From: Anoplopoma fimbria
Taxonomy: Eukaryota; Chordata; Actinopteri; Perciformes; Anoplopomatidae
Assembly: GCF_027596085.1 (NCBI RefSeq)
Contig: NC_072472.1
Location: 17,113,971 to 17,177,970, forward strand
Reading direction: 5' to 3'
DNA length: 64,000 nucleotides
A model generated the notes under the pieces. That model was given only the letters and a program-made list of their open reading frames with translations. It did not search any database and had not been told where the DNA came from. Of the stretch, positions 10,210 to 37,131 are shown piece by piece. The position numbers and the translations under genes are program-made. The stretch's first letter is position 1, and every line of letters begins with the position of its first letter.

Positions 10210-12465
10210 ATGGAGATTCAAGCAGAGAAGAGGTTCCACAACTTGACCCTGGAGCAAATCCAAGCTCTGGACAAGGTCTTGACTGAGGTAATCCCCATCC
10301 ACGGACGAGGAAATTTCCCCACACTGCAGGTGAGAGCGAAGGACATCATTCGTGTGGTGAAGGATCGGCTAATCGAGAGAGACATCCAGGTGAAAGACAT
10401 ACGGCTTAATGGCGCGACAGCCAGCCACATCCTGGTGAGAGATAACTGCATGGGCTACAGAGACTTAGACATCATTTTTGGAGTTGAGCTGCCAAGGCAG
10501 GAAGACCTCCAGGTGATAAAGGAGGTGGTGCTGGGCAGCCTACGAGACCTCCTACCTTTTGGAGTGAACAGACGGAAGATCACCTGCCTCACAATGAAGG
10601 AGGCTTACGTGCAAAAGATGGTGAAAGTCTTCAATGAGCACGACAGATGGAGCCTTATCTCGCTGTCCAACAACAGAGCTAAAACCGTGGGGCTCCGATT
10701 CATCAGCTCCCTTCGGAGACAGTTTGAGTTCAGTGTGGACTCCTTCCAGATAATATTAGACCGTATGCTGGAGTCTTACTGGGAGACCGAACGAAAACAG
10801 GGAGGAAATGTGGCATTGAATGCTGGGAATTTGTCTAAAAGAGACAGTGAGGATGGAAAAAAAGTGCAAGAGAAATCAAGCATTCCTCGGGACGTTGAAG
10901 CAGATGTTGAAAAAGACAAAGTTCCATGCCCAAATGACGCAGTTTCTGTGCTTGAGAAAGATCTTCCACATGCAAAGATTGAGCATGTGGATGGAAAGCA
11001 CGAGGAGCAAGAGGTGTTAGGACACAAGAACATCAACTTACAGCAGGAGGAAGTGGATGGCATAGAGGATGTTCATTCAGAGGAGGACATTGTGTTTGAG
11101 CTATGTGAAGGCAATGGAGAAGAGAAAGGACAGTTTGACAGCGATTATCCTTTAGTTTCATCTGCTAAAACTTTACAAACAGATGTCAAGGATCCGCTAA
11201 TGACACATGCATGTTTAAAGCCACAGAGCAATGAAGAGTCGTCTGCGTCACAAGCCTCCCAAGCACCAGAAAAGGCAGCTCCACAGGAAAACGTCCATTG
11301 TGCGGAAGTGATTCAGTTCAAAGTCGACTCTGCAGTGTGCAGCACTGAAAATACGTCAAGCCTACAAGATTCACATCATGAGTATTCCTTTCCTCCTCCA
11401 GCTAAGAAAACTTGCAGCACATCGCAGGCCGTTGTGCCGGATTATTGCCCTTTACCAAAATTACAAAGGAAAATGTCAAGGAAGCTGATCAGTAAGCCTG
11501 AGAAATGGTCTTTACTGAATGATTTATCAGATCTTACAACACAGCTGTTTCCACCCATAGACATACCCAAACCACTTCAGCCTCCTTCAACGGACAGAGC
11601 TCAAGTTCATGGCTCAAATGTTCCGGCCCCCAAGCCAGAGACCTCAGACGCCCTTACAGCTCTCTCATGCCGTCCAGCCGGTCCACTTCAGGATGGGACT
11701 GGCTCGAAGGAAAATGTGGAACAAACCGTTAAGCCAAAATACTCGAAGAAGCCTCCTGACTCACAAACACAAAGCCACACACGTGCAACAAATGCTCAAA
11801 CTCAGATCAACGAGCAACCGCCACAGCAGGCAGACACTGTCCCGAACAGATGCGGGCCAAGCTCATGGGCCGGGGCAGCGGGCGAGCCCACCATCACCGT
11901 GGAGGCAGAGTGCATGTACGGGGACTTTGAACAGGCGATGGACCACCTCCGCCACCGTCTCATCGCCACCCACAACCCAGAGGAGATCCGAGGTGGGGGC
12001 CTGCTCAAGTACAGCGACCTGCTGGTGAGGAACTTCAGACCGGCCAGCGAGACGGAGATCAAGTCCCTGGAGCGGTACATGTGCTCCCGCTTCTTCATCG
12101 ACTTCCCCGACGTGTGCGAGCAGCAGCGGAAGATCGAGGCCTACCTGCAGTGCCATTTCATTGGCAACGAGGAGACGAGCAAGTACGACTACCTGATGAC
12201 ACTGCGGCGCGTCATAGACGAGAGCACGGTGTGTCTGATGGGACACGAGAGGAGGCAGACGCTCAATATGATCACGGTCCTGGCTCTGAGGGTGCTGGGC
12301 GAGCAGAACGCCATCCCCAACACGGCCAACGTCACCTGTTTCTATCAGCCGGCCCCGTACGTAACGGAGCCGATTTACAGCAGTTACTTCATCACCCAGG
12401 CCCAGCCCCCTCTGGTCTACCACCCCTACCCGCTACATGTCCACATGCAGACTGGCCTGGTGTAG
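10210..12465 (+). CDS. tent5d: TENT5-family terminal nucleotidyltransferase, TENT5D-like, with large insertion
   Basis: A single-exon frame of 751 aa. The start is ATG 10,210 just after the acceptor at 10,200; an earlier in-frame ATG at 10,099 lies in the intron side and is rejected. Residues 1-195 match the TENT5 catalytic half: IPIHGRGNFPTL near residue 30, the Asp pair in RDLDIIF near 85, and RRQFEFSVDSFQIILD near 170. Residues about 560-751 match the C-terminal half: EEIRGGGLLKYSDLLVR, RYMCSRFFIDFPD, NESTVCLMGHERR-like, and VTCFYQPAPY. Between them about 360 residues rich in Ser, Glu, Lys and Pro are inserted, roughly doubling the usual length of about 390. TENT5 proteins are non-canonical poly(A) polymerases acting on cytoplasmic mRNAs. 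The TENT5D call rests on FGVELP, VLGEQN, the proline-rich end, and adjacency to brwd3. The Ser of the usual GS motif is Ala here (LNGATAS). Confidence 0.9.
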   Translation: MEIQAEKRFHNLTLEQIQALDKVLTEVIPIHGRGNFPTLQVRAKDIIRVVKDRLIERDIQVKDIRLNGATASHILVRDNCMGYRDLDIIFGVELPRQEDLQVIKEVVLGSLRDLLPFGVNRRKITCLTMKEAYVQKMVKVFNEHDRWSLISLSNNRAKTVGLRFISSLRRQFEFSVDSFQIILDRMLESYWETERKQGGNVALNAGNLSKRDSEDGKKVQEKSSIPRDVEADVEKDKVPCPNDAVSVLEKDLPHAKIEHVDGKHEEQEVLGHKNINLQQEEVDGIEDVHSEEDIVFELCEGNGEEKGQFDSDYPLVSSAKTLQTDVKDPLMTHACLKPQSNEESSASQASQAPEKAAPQENVHCAEVIQFKVDSAVCSTENTSSLQDSHHEYSFPPPAKKTCSTSQAVVPDYCPLPKLQRKMSRKLISKPEKWSLLNDLSDLTTQLFPPIDIPKPLQPPSTDRAQVHGSNVPAPKPETSDALTALSCRPAGPLQDGTGSKENVEQTVKPKYSKKPPDSQTQSHTRATNAQTQINEQPPQQADTVPNRCGPSSWAGAAGEPTITVEAECMYGDFEQAMDHLRHRLIATHNPEEIRGGGLLKYSDLLVRNFRPASETEIKSLERYMCSRFFIDFPDVCEQQRKIEAYLQCHFIGNEETSKYDYLMTLRRVIDESTVCLMGHERRQTLNMITVLALRVLGEQNAIPNTANVTCFYQPAPYVTEPIYSSYFITQAQPPLVYHPYPLHVHMQTGLV

Positions 12466-14329
12466 CTCCAGTGACACGCCCACAGGGAGGCATGTAGGCT
12501 GCTTTCAGCTCATCAAGATGAGGCACAAATGGAAGTTTTAAAAAACAACAGGCAACCACGGGCGCAGTGTTGTTTGATGCTTGGAAACCCCTCCTGCTTA
12601 TGACATGAAAGGCGAGAACTGGAAGGGGGTCTGGAGGTAAAGCATGTTACCCTTTCAAGATGAACACTTTTGGAAAGGAGAGAAATGCTAAATGAAGAGC
12701 TCGTAGAGAGGATTTCATTGAAGTTGAGGGACTTTGTTTACGGCTGTGTCGGCTCAGCTTTGGCAGGGCGCTACGCTGGACATCATCCCCTGATGAGGAG
12801 AATGTTGTAATGTGACAATTCTCCGTGGCTTGAAGATACACTTTTCCAGAATAATAATACATAATCTATGAAACACCTGTTGGCAGTAAAAGTGATTTGG
12901 GTTAAAGTTTGATTAATGATAAATCGTTAATGTTTCTGTGGGTTAAAAACCTCATATAGCTGTATTGTGAATTATCAGTCTCTGTGGAGTGAACTTCGGC
13001 ACGTGAGTGTACCTGTGTATTGACTGTATAGAAATAGGACACCATTTACTGAGGGCAGACATTAGACAAAATACTCTGTGGTGTCTCCATGGTGTCGTAA
13101 GTTTTATATTTGTGAATGTAAACAACTTATTTCAAAGGTAGAAGCAAGAGATCCAAGTAGGTTCCATTAGGGACCTTTTTTTTTGGGTGGGCCTGAACCT
13201 CAGGAAAACATAATGTTTTTGGTTTTTTTAAGAGTTTCGTCATCATCAGGACTGTGTAGGTGTGGTTTAACCTGATTTGATTGACAGCGGCCTGGCAACA
13301 TAACACGGCAACCCTCGACAGAGGGTTAAATTCGGATTGTAGACATAGATTAATGACAAAAAAAAACCCCAAATACACATATTACAAGGCCTTTAATGTT
13401 TTCTTTGAACCTTAAAAGATTATTTTTGCAGCTATTAACTACACTGCAAAGAAATCTGAAAAAATAAAGGAGAAAAAAAGAACTTCACCTTCGCTCTCTA
13501 TAAAAATCAGTCTCCCCTAAGGATGTTCCTACAGCCCCTTTTATCAGTGGCAGATGTTAAAGTGTTAGGGAGTGTTTAGTCGTGCTTTTGCATTGTAACA
13601 TTTTGGCATAGTACCAGAGGTTATGAACTAGTAGCTGTGGCCATATCGCTTAATTCAATTTTCATTTCATCACATCAATTCTCCTATTCCATGTAGGGAT
13701 TCACCTCTTGGTGGCAATATAAAGAAAACCTTGGCTGTCTTGTTGTTGTTGTTGTTGTTGTTTTTTCTGCAGAAAACACAGAGAGCACGTTGAATTCTGT
13801 TTTTCCCAAACTCAATCAGGCTGATTAGTCTTCCTGTGTGTACTTCAAGATGACAGTTGTTTGTTGTAGTGGACCTAGTAATTGTTCTGTCGGGGTTTGC
13901 CGTCATGAGCGAAAAATGTTACTGCACATTTCAATTATTCACTGCAGCCTGCAGGAAATGTGCTCTGTGTGTTTGTTCACTGTGTATGCATAGATACAGT
14001 ACATGTACTCAGTGTTTATATTTATAATAACAGACAATTGAAGCACAGGTTAGGATATGTGGGCTGTACCCCTCTGAAGCACAATGTAAATGCACATAGC
14101 TGTTGTTGAGTAATGATGGTGTTTCTGATGTGCTTGTGTATCTCCAACTAAATACTGAAGACATTAAAATACTGTGTGCAGTAGTGCCCTATGTAGCTTT
14201 GAAGTGATGTATTGAGACTTTGGGTATGTTGTGTATCGTAACTGTTTTCCCAGTAGAGAAAGTAAAATATTGCTGTTATGATATCTAGTTGCTCAGATTG
14301 TTGTTGTGTTACTGTGGTAATAAATAATA

Positions 14330-14330
<1 letters not shown>
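12466..14330 (+). other. tent5d 3' UTR and downstream sequence
   Basis: No coding exon is visible. Candidate plus-strand AATAAA signals lie at 13,463-13,468, 14,319-14,324 and 14,759-14,764, and a short (TTG)n run lies at 13,740-13,762. The true 3' end cannot be chosen by eye. Confidence 0.4.
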
Positions 14331-31950
<17,620 letters not shown>

Positions 31951-32432
31951 GAGCTAAATCAGGCTAGTGAATGGCCTCCTCCTTTCTCAAGTTGTTCCCT
32001 GACCACCTGGTGCTTTGTGTTAGCGCCCTCCAGTGACTCAGAGCAGTATTGGTTTGTTTGTAGTTGTGGTTTTAAATTGAAAATGTATATATATTTAAAT
32101 GCTAAAATTCACAACTCTCAGTCTAACCCTTTTTGGGGGAAAAAATACATAACATGTTTTTTTTTCTTAAAGGGTCAAACATGTATTTCATATTTCACTG
32201 CTTTTGTGAGGTAAAATAAATGTCCATATTTATAAAAAACAATTTGAAGATATTTTTTAAAGGTGATCATCTTGTAGATGGGAAAAAAACAGCAACATTT
32301 ATGCACCCTAAGGTTTACAAAATGTTGCTGTCAAATGCATGTGTGTAGAGTACATTTATTTATTTATTATGCTCTTAGATGCTTGTTTAAAAATGGAGAT
32401 GCACTTATGACTTCTGGTGACTAGTAGTTAAG

Positions 32433-32500
32433 ATAAGATGACCCTTTGTTAGTCCCGCAGCGGGGAAATTTGCAGGATTACAGCAGCATAGGGTAAAGTG
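32433..32500 (-). mobile_element. LINE 3'-tail fragment
   Basis: The plus-strand motif CCCTTTGTTAGTCCCGCAGC GGGGAAATTTGCAG is the same 3' end seen at 57,530-57,575 and, more diverged, at the tail of the LINE remnant at 50,155. The element is oriented on the minus strand. Confidence 0.6.
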
Positions 32501-32730
32501 CACACAAGAGACATAGTAAAAGAAAGACAAGATAAAAATAAAATGAATTAGTATTATAAATAAGCAATAAAAATCAGTAGAATCCACAATAATTGAAATA
32601 TTATATGTACAGACAGAAAAACTATTATAGCTATAATTGCACAGTGTATTTTATTGCACATGTGTCATGTGGTCTGCTGGGAGCAGAGTTGGTTGTGCAG
32701 TTCTCTTGAATACCTATGTTGAATACACTT

Positions 32731-32766
32731 GCTTTGGATAAAAGCGTCTGCTAAATGACTGTAATG
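32731..32766 (-). repeat. Short reverse copy of the TTTAGCAGACGC fish repeat
   Basis: Plus strand reads CTTTGGATAAAAGCGTCTGC followed by TAAATGAC and TGTAATG units, the reverse complement of the start of the repeat at 8,645. Confidence 0.75.
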
Positions 32767-34382
32767 TAATGTAATTTATTAAGTTGATATCTTAATCATT
32801 TACACATTTGGACACATATAGTTCACAAAAAGGTGTTCTACTGACCATTTTTCATGAAATTGTCATTCAGTTTTGATAATAGGGCCGCATTTGGACACCA
32901 TTACTCTAGAAATAGCATCCGTTTTTTTTCTTACCAACATGAACCAAATCAACCCTGCAAAATGTATAGTTTTATTTTAGTGGGCCTTTGTGGTTATGAA
33001 TGGGTAATTGTGGATCTTCTACATTTTAGATTAGATTATATTACCATATGATTCTAATAAAATGGTAGTTCATTTTGCTCATTGTCAAAGTGGAAGTTTC
33101 AGATGTAGGTTTGACAAACAGCTTTATAACAGAAACAATGTTTATTATTAGCTATACTCAAAAAGTACAAACATATCATAAATATCCATGTATTTAAATG
33201 GTACAGAACAAGTAAAAATAATCGAATAAGCTCCTGTTGCACAGATTTGTTTTCACAGGCAATCATTTGCTGAAACAAAAACAGACATGGAAATCTTGAG
33301 AACATGTCCGAGTCTCAACTTAAAAAATCCTGATGTCACTATTTTTGGGGGAAAAACTGAAGGTGAATGTACTATGATTCATGCTGTTTTCTACTTTTCT
33401 GACATTCACAAAGAAAGACCTGAGAAAAGCACAATCTCCTTATAACCTATTTTTACCCCTGTGGCCCACAAATTAGGTGCATGACGGACGTAACATCCAT
33501 CACCGCCTGGCATTACAATTAGAAGGCAGATCGATGGTTATTGGTTTTGCGAGTTGTGGTTTCACACCCATTCACTGTGAGCAGTATATGTTGACTATGA
33601 CACTATATGAACTTTCTGTGTGTGTGTGTGCCTTGACCATTTTTCTTGGCATCTGAAATTGGAGCCATGATGTTCTAGCCTGGATGTTTTTTTAATGTTT
33701 TTTTAAATATTTAATTCCAAGAAGAAATTGCAATACAAAGTGTCTGAGTTTGCAATAAAGTGTCTCTGCAGGCACTTATATTTTAATGAAAGGCATTGGA
33801 GGGCAGTTACCTTACTAAAAGTTGGCCCCTCATCACAAATATATTGTGATTGAAGGTCTCAGACACGCCAGTACACTCTAAAGAAATAGATCGACATTAT
33901 ATTAAACTGGCCTTCAAGGGTTTTCTGTTAAATAATTGTCAATGGACTTGTTCATTTCAAGAACACTTCTAGGCTAAGATGTTACTAATTGCTTCTTTGA
34001 ATGGTGAAAGATTGATAGATCTTTTTATTTTAAAGGGGCACTCTGATTTTACTTGTCAAAGTAAGTTTGTTAGTTATGTGGGGTATCAATCCGCCTGTGA
34101 AAACAGTTGTGTAGTTACTTCTGTGCGCCCCGAGGATTTTTCTCAGGGTCTTGATAAAAACACTTTGAAGTTGCATTATGGGAAGTATAGGAGCCTCTGT
34201 TTTTTACTTAAATCTGGATCTCAGTAATCTAGGATTATTATTATTTTCTAAGGGACACTTACATATTGTGACCCATAGCTTTTTGTGTCTCTTAATGGGT
34301 AATAATAATACATTTACTACTAGGAATGTACTAATGTTTTTGTTTAGTTTTGTCTGTCATGTGTTACAAATGAGCTACAACT

Positions 34383-34440
34383 GAATTTTGTTGTGCATCC
34401 ATGTGTTGCATAATGACAATAAATTCTCCTTGAATCCTTG
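34383..34440 (+). mobile_element. Candidate LINE 3' UTR tail
   Basis: TTTTGTTGTGCAT... then ATAATGACAATAAATTCTCC and a TTGAATCCTTGAA repeat. The GACAATAAA-plus-short-repeat ending is typical of fish non-LTR retroposons. The upstream body is not recognisable. Confidence 0.4.
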
Positions 34441-34944
34441 AAGCCTTACAGCTTTTTTGAAGCCTTGACTCACAACAAAACATTTCACCCGTCTAATAAA
34501 TAATAGCATGTCAGAGTTGCTGTTTAGCCGGCACATTTAATCTTTCATTAAATATGTGCAGTATGTCAACAAGCCAAAGTTGTCCACCTCTGACTGTTGC
34601 TTTTAGAAGCAATGGAGGAATCAAAGAAAAAAGGAATGACAACACTCTTCCAGCTGTAAATGTGTATATTCATGGAGGAGCGCTTGATTTGACCTGGTGA
34701 GTGGTTGCTTTTCTTTTCTAAATGATCCACATGAAGTATTCATCCTAAAAGAGATGTGAGCTTTTTCAGTTGGATGAATTACTTGGCATTTGAGCCTCCT
34801 CTGCTTTCTCATGTTTGGCTGGAGTTATCACAAAAGTTAAAAGTTAATGGCATCAGGAAACTCACTGCTGAAAGCTGACTTTAAAAATGTTTTTGCTACA
34901 GTGATGGAAACTGATGGGAACTTGAATCATCATATGTGTTACAT

Positions 34945-35244
34945 CAGTGGTTCTACCCCTGGGGGTACGTGAGATTTAAAAAAATATATATTTAAAATTA
35001 GCATCCATTCAAAAATAGTTATTTAATAAATATTCAATAAAATATAAGTGCAAGTTCATAAACTGAATTCAATGCAACAATGCAATCTTCAGTGTTGACA
35101 GTTTAATAAATCAGACACTGATGGCAGAGCACTTAGCATTACATCCTTTTTTCAACCAAAAATGCTTTGCGCTGGTTAGGGGGTACTTGGCTGAAAAAGT
35201 ATTTCACAGGGGGTACATCACTGAAAAAAGGTTGAGAACCACTG
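34945..35244. mobile_element. hAT-like miniature transposon with perfect 8-bp TSD
   Basis: Terminal inverted repeats CAGTGGTTCT / AGAACCACTG bound a 300-bp AT-rich element with internal GGGGGTAC motifs. It is flanked on both sides by the identical 8-mer TGTTACAT (34,937-34,944 and 35,245-35,252). Eight-bp duplications and CAG-type termini are hAT hallmarks. No transposase frame is inside, so it is non-autonomous. Confidence 0.9.
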
Positions 35245-35252
35245 TGTTACAT

Positions 35253-36720
35253 CATATGCTACTTTCTACATTCTACGCTACGATTCAGAAGGAAATGTGG
35301 TACTTTGTACTTCCCTACATTTATATCACAACTACAGTTTGGTTTCTTTGCCGATTAACACTTGTATCTACAGCATAACATGTATAGCATCCACAGCATA
35401 ATTTATAAAATATATGGCAACATTATAGATTAAACTACTCGATATACCCAATTTATAAATTAAAAATCAGCTCCACGACCTCGACCAGTTACAACTCTTA
35501 AATAAAAATTAAATATAATATGTAATGTAATATGATGTATAATATAACTTTTACAAGGGCCATATTTCTGCATAAGTGCTTCCTACATTTTGCTGATACA
35601 ACTTCTACATTAGTAAGACTTTGAATGCAAGCCTTTCTTACTTGGAATGGAGCCTACGTTATGGTATTGCAACTTTAGTTATTAACCATTAAAAGACCCA
35701 CATTGACCCATTTTTGTTTATTTTTTGGGGGGCAGGGGATCTTTAGGGGGAGATAGCAGGTCAATAGTATATGCCACATAGAAATGGTGTACATCATCCG
35801 AAAGCTGGGAACCTGAAGATAAAGTAGAGCAGGTCAGTAATGTGTGTCAAATTTTACATCATTAATTTGTTCATGTATAGCTGCAGCAGTTTCTACTTGT
35901 CAAACAGATTTAACACAAAATGTAACCATTTTTGACCACCCAAAAGTTTTACAAAATGTTTAAAAAACCCTCAAAAATACCACATTATGCTGTTATTTGG
36001 TATCCCAAAGGTGGCCATGGAACACATTTTCATAAACATATCTTAAGGTCAGAGGTCAAGTGACCCCTTTGAAGATGGACAATACAGTTTTTTCCTCACC
36101 TCAAATTATCCTTTTTGAAGCGTTGATTAGCCCCACTTGCATGATGTGGTACAAATGGATGCCTTATGTTGTCTAGTTTCACATAATACCAATATCTTCA
36201 GTTCATAAAACTGACTCCGATACAGCCTCTTATGAACAATAACGGCGGTAATCCCTCGGGTCTCTGAGTGCATCTCAATACTTCCAGCACTGATTTGCAA
36301 TGATTGACATAAGGGTGTCATAACAGTGTTGGTTGACTTGTTGGATTATGTGAAACCAACAGGACTAATTCATCTCAAAACTGCTTTTGTCTTACATTTT
36401 CAGGTTTGCTCTGATCAACCTAGACCAGCATGTAATGATCTGCTATATAATAGCTTCTGAAAGCATGACTCAGAGAGCAGAAGGCATGACTCACACCAAG
36501 CACATTAATGTACTGTACAAATATGGAATCCCGGTGTTCAGAGCTTTTAATAACCTGTTGATGATTTGCATGAGCAGGCAATTAGTATTCTCCTTTTTTT
36601 TGTTGTTTACAGATATATTGGAGTGCATTTAATGATATGAACTTAGTATTTTTTCACATAAAGGGTATCTTCAAAGCCCACCCACTAGCACTGTACACAC
36701 AAACTTTATTTAGTACATTA
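35253..36720. other. Spacer, no gene seen
   Basis: AT-rich sequence with short unsupported open frames and no splice-flanked coding exon. Confidence 0.5.
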
Positions 36721-36724
36721 TATA

Positions 36725-37053
36725 GTCCAGTGGGCGGGACTCTGAGTGTGGACCAACTCTGGCTGCAGAGAACCTCTTCATTCAGCTTTCATCTGTGCAT
36801 GTGGACGGGACTCGCTTGGACCAGCTCTCTGTCGATTGAGACTATAAAGTGTGGAGGTGTGTGGAGGTGTGTGGAGGTGTGTGGAGGTGTGTGGAGCGGG
36901 TCAAGGTCTCCTCCTCCACGGGCTGCGTCCCCAATACACCGGCGGTGAACTTTTTGGAATATAGGACGGTGATTTAGTATTTGGCCGGTTAAAGACCCCC
37001 CTTTCCCGCATGCTTTCGTTTGGTTTCGTCTGACCTTTATATTACAGACTAAG
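36725..37053 (+). promoter_or_regulatory. Promoter-like patch with candidate noncoding first exon
   Basis: A GGGCGGG box (about 36,733), TATAAA (36,843), five tandem copies of a GGTGTGTGGA-type unit (about 36,850-36,896), a TCAAGGTC nuclear-receptor-like site (36,901) and CpG-containing sequence end in a strong plus-strand donor (ACTAAG/GTAAGT, exon end about 37,053). A TGACGTCA lies 71 bp further on. No start codon opens a convincing frame. It could be the distal first exon of npas2, about 22 kb upstream of its start exon, or of an unknown transcript. Confidence 0.4.
36849..36897 (+). repeat. Short minisatellite, GTGTGGAGGT unit
   Basis: About five tandem 10-bp copies immediately downstream of TATAAA. 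Confidence 0.85.
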
Positions 37054-37123
37054 GTAAGTTTCCATCTTTTTGCGTTCACGCGCTAACGGTTTAGACTAAA
37101 GTGTCCCGTTTCGTTAATACTTG

Positions 37124-37131
37124 TGACGTCA
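37124..37131. promoter_or_regulatory. Perfect CRE palindrome
   Basis: TGACGTCA about 70 bp downstream of the candidate donor at 37,053. Confidence 0.5.

Larger units (their letters stand above)
31960..34944. other. Spacer with repeat fragments, no gene seen
   Basis: AT-rich. Contains LINE-type 3' tails (32,433-32,500 and about 34,383-34,440) and the reverse repeat core at 32,731-32,766. Short open frames lack splice context or recognisable domains. Confidence 0.55.

Noticed and set aside
11863..12423. Long open frame antisense to the 3' part of tent5d
   Set aside because: A shadow created by the very GC-rich third codon positions of the real gene; no promoter, splice sites or homology.
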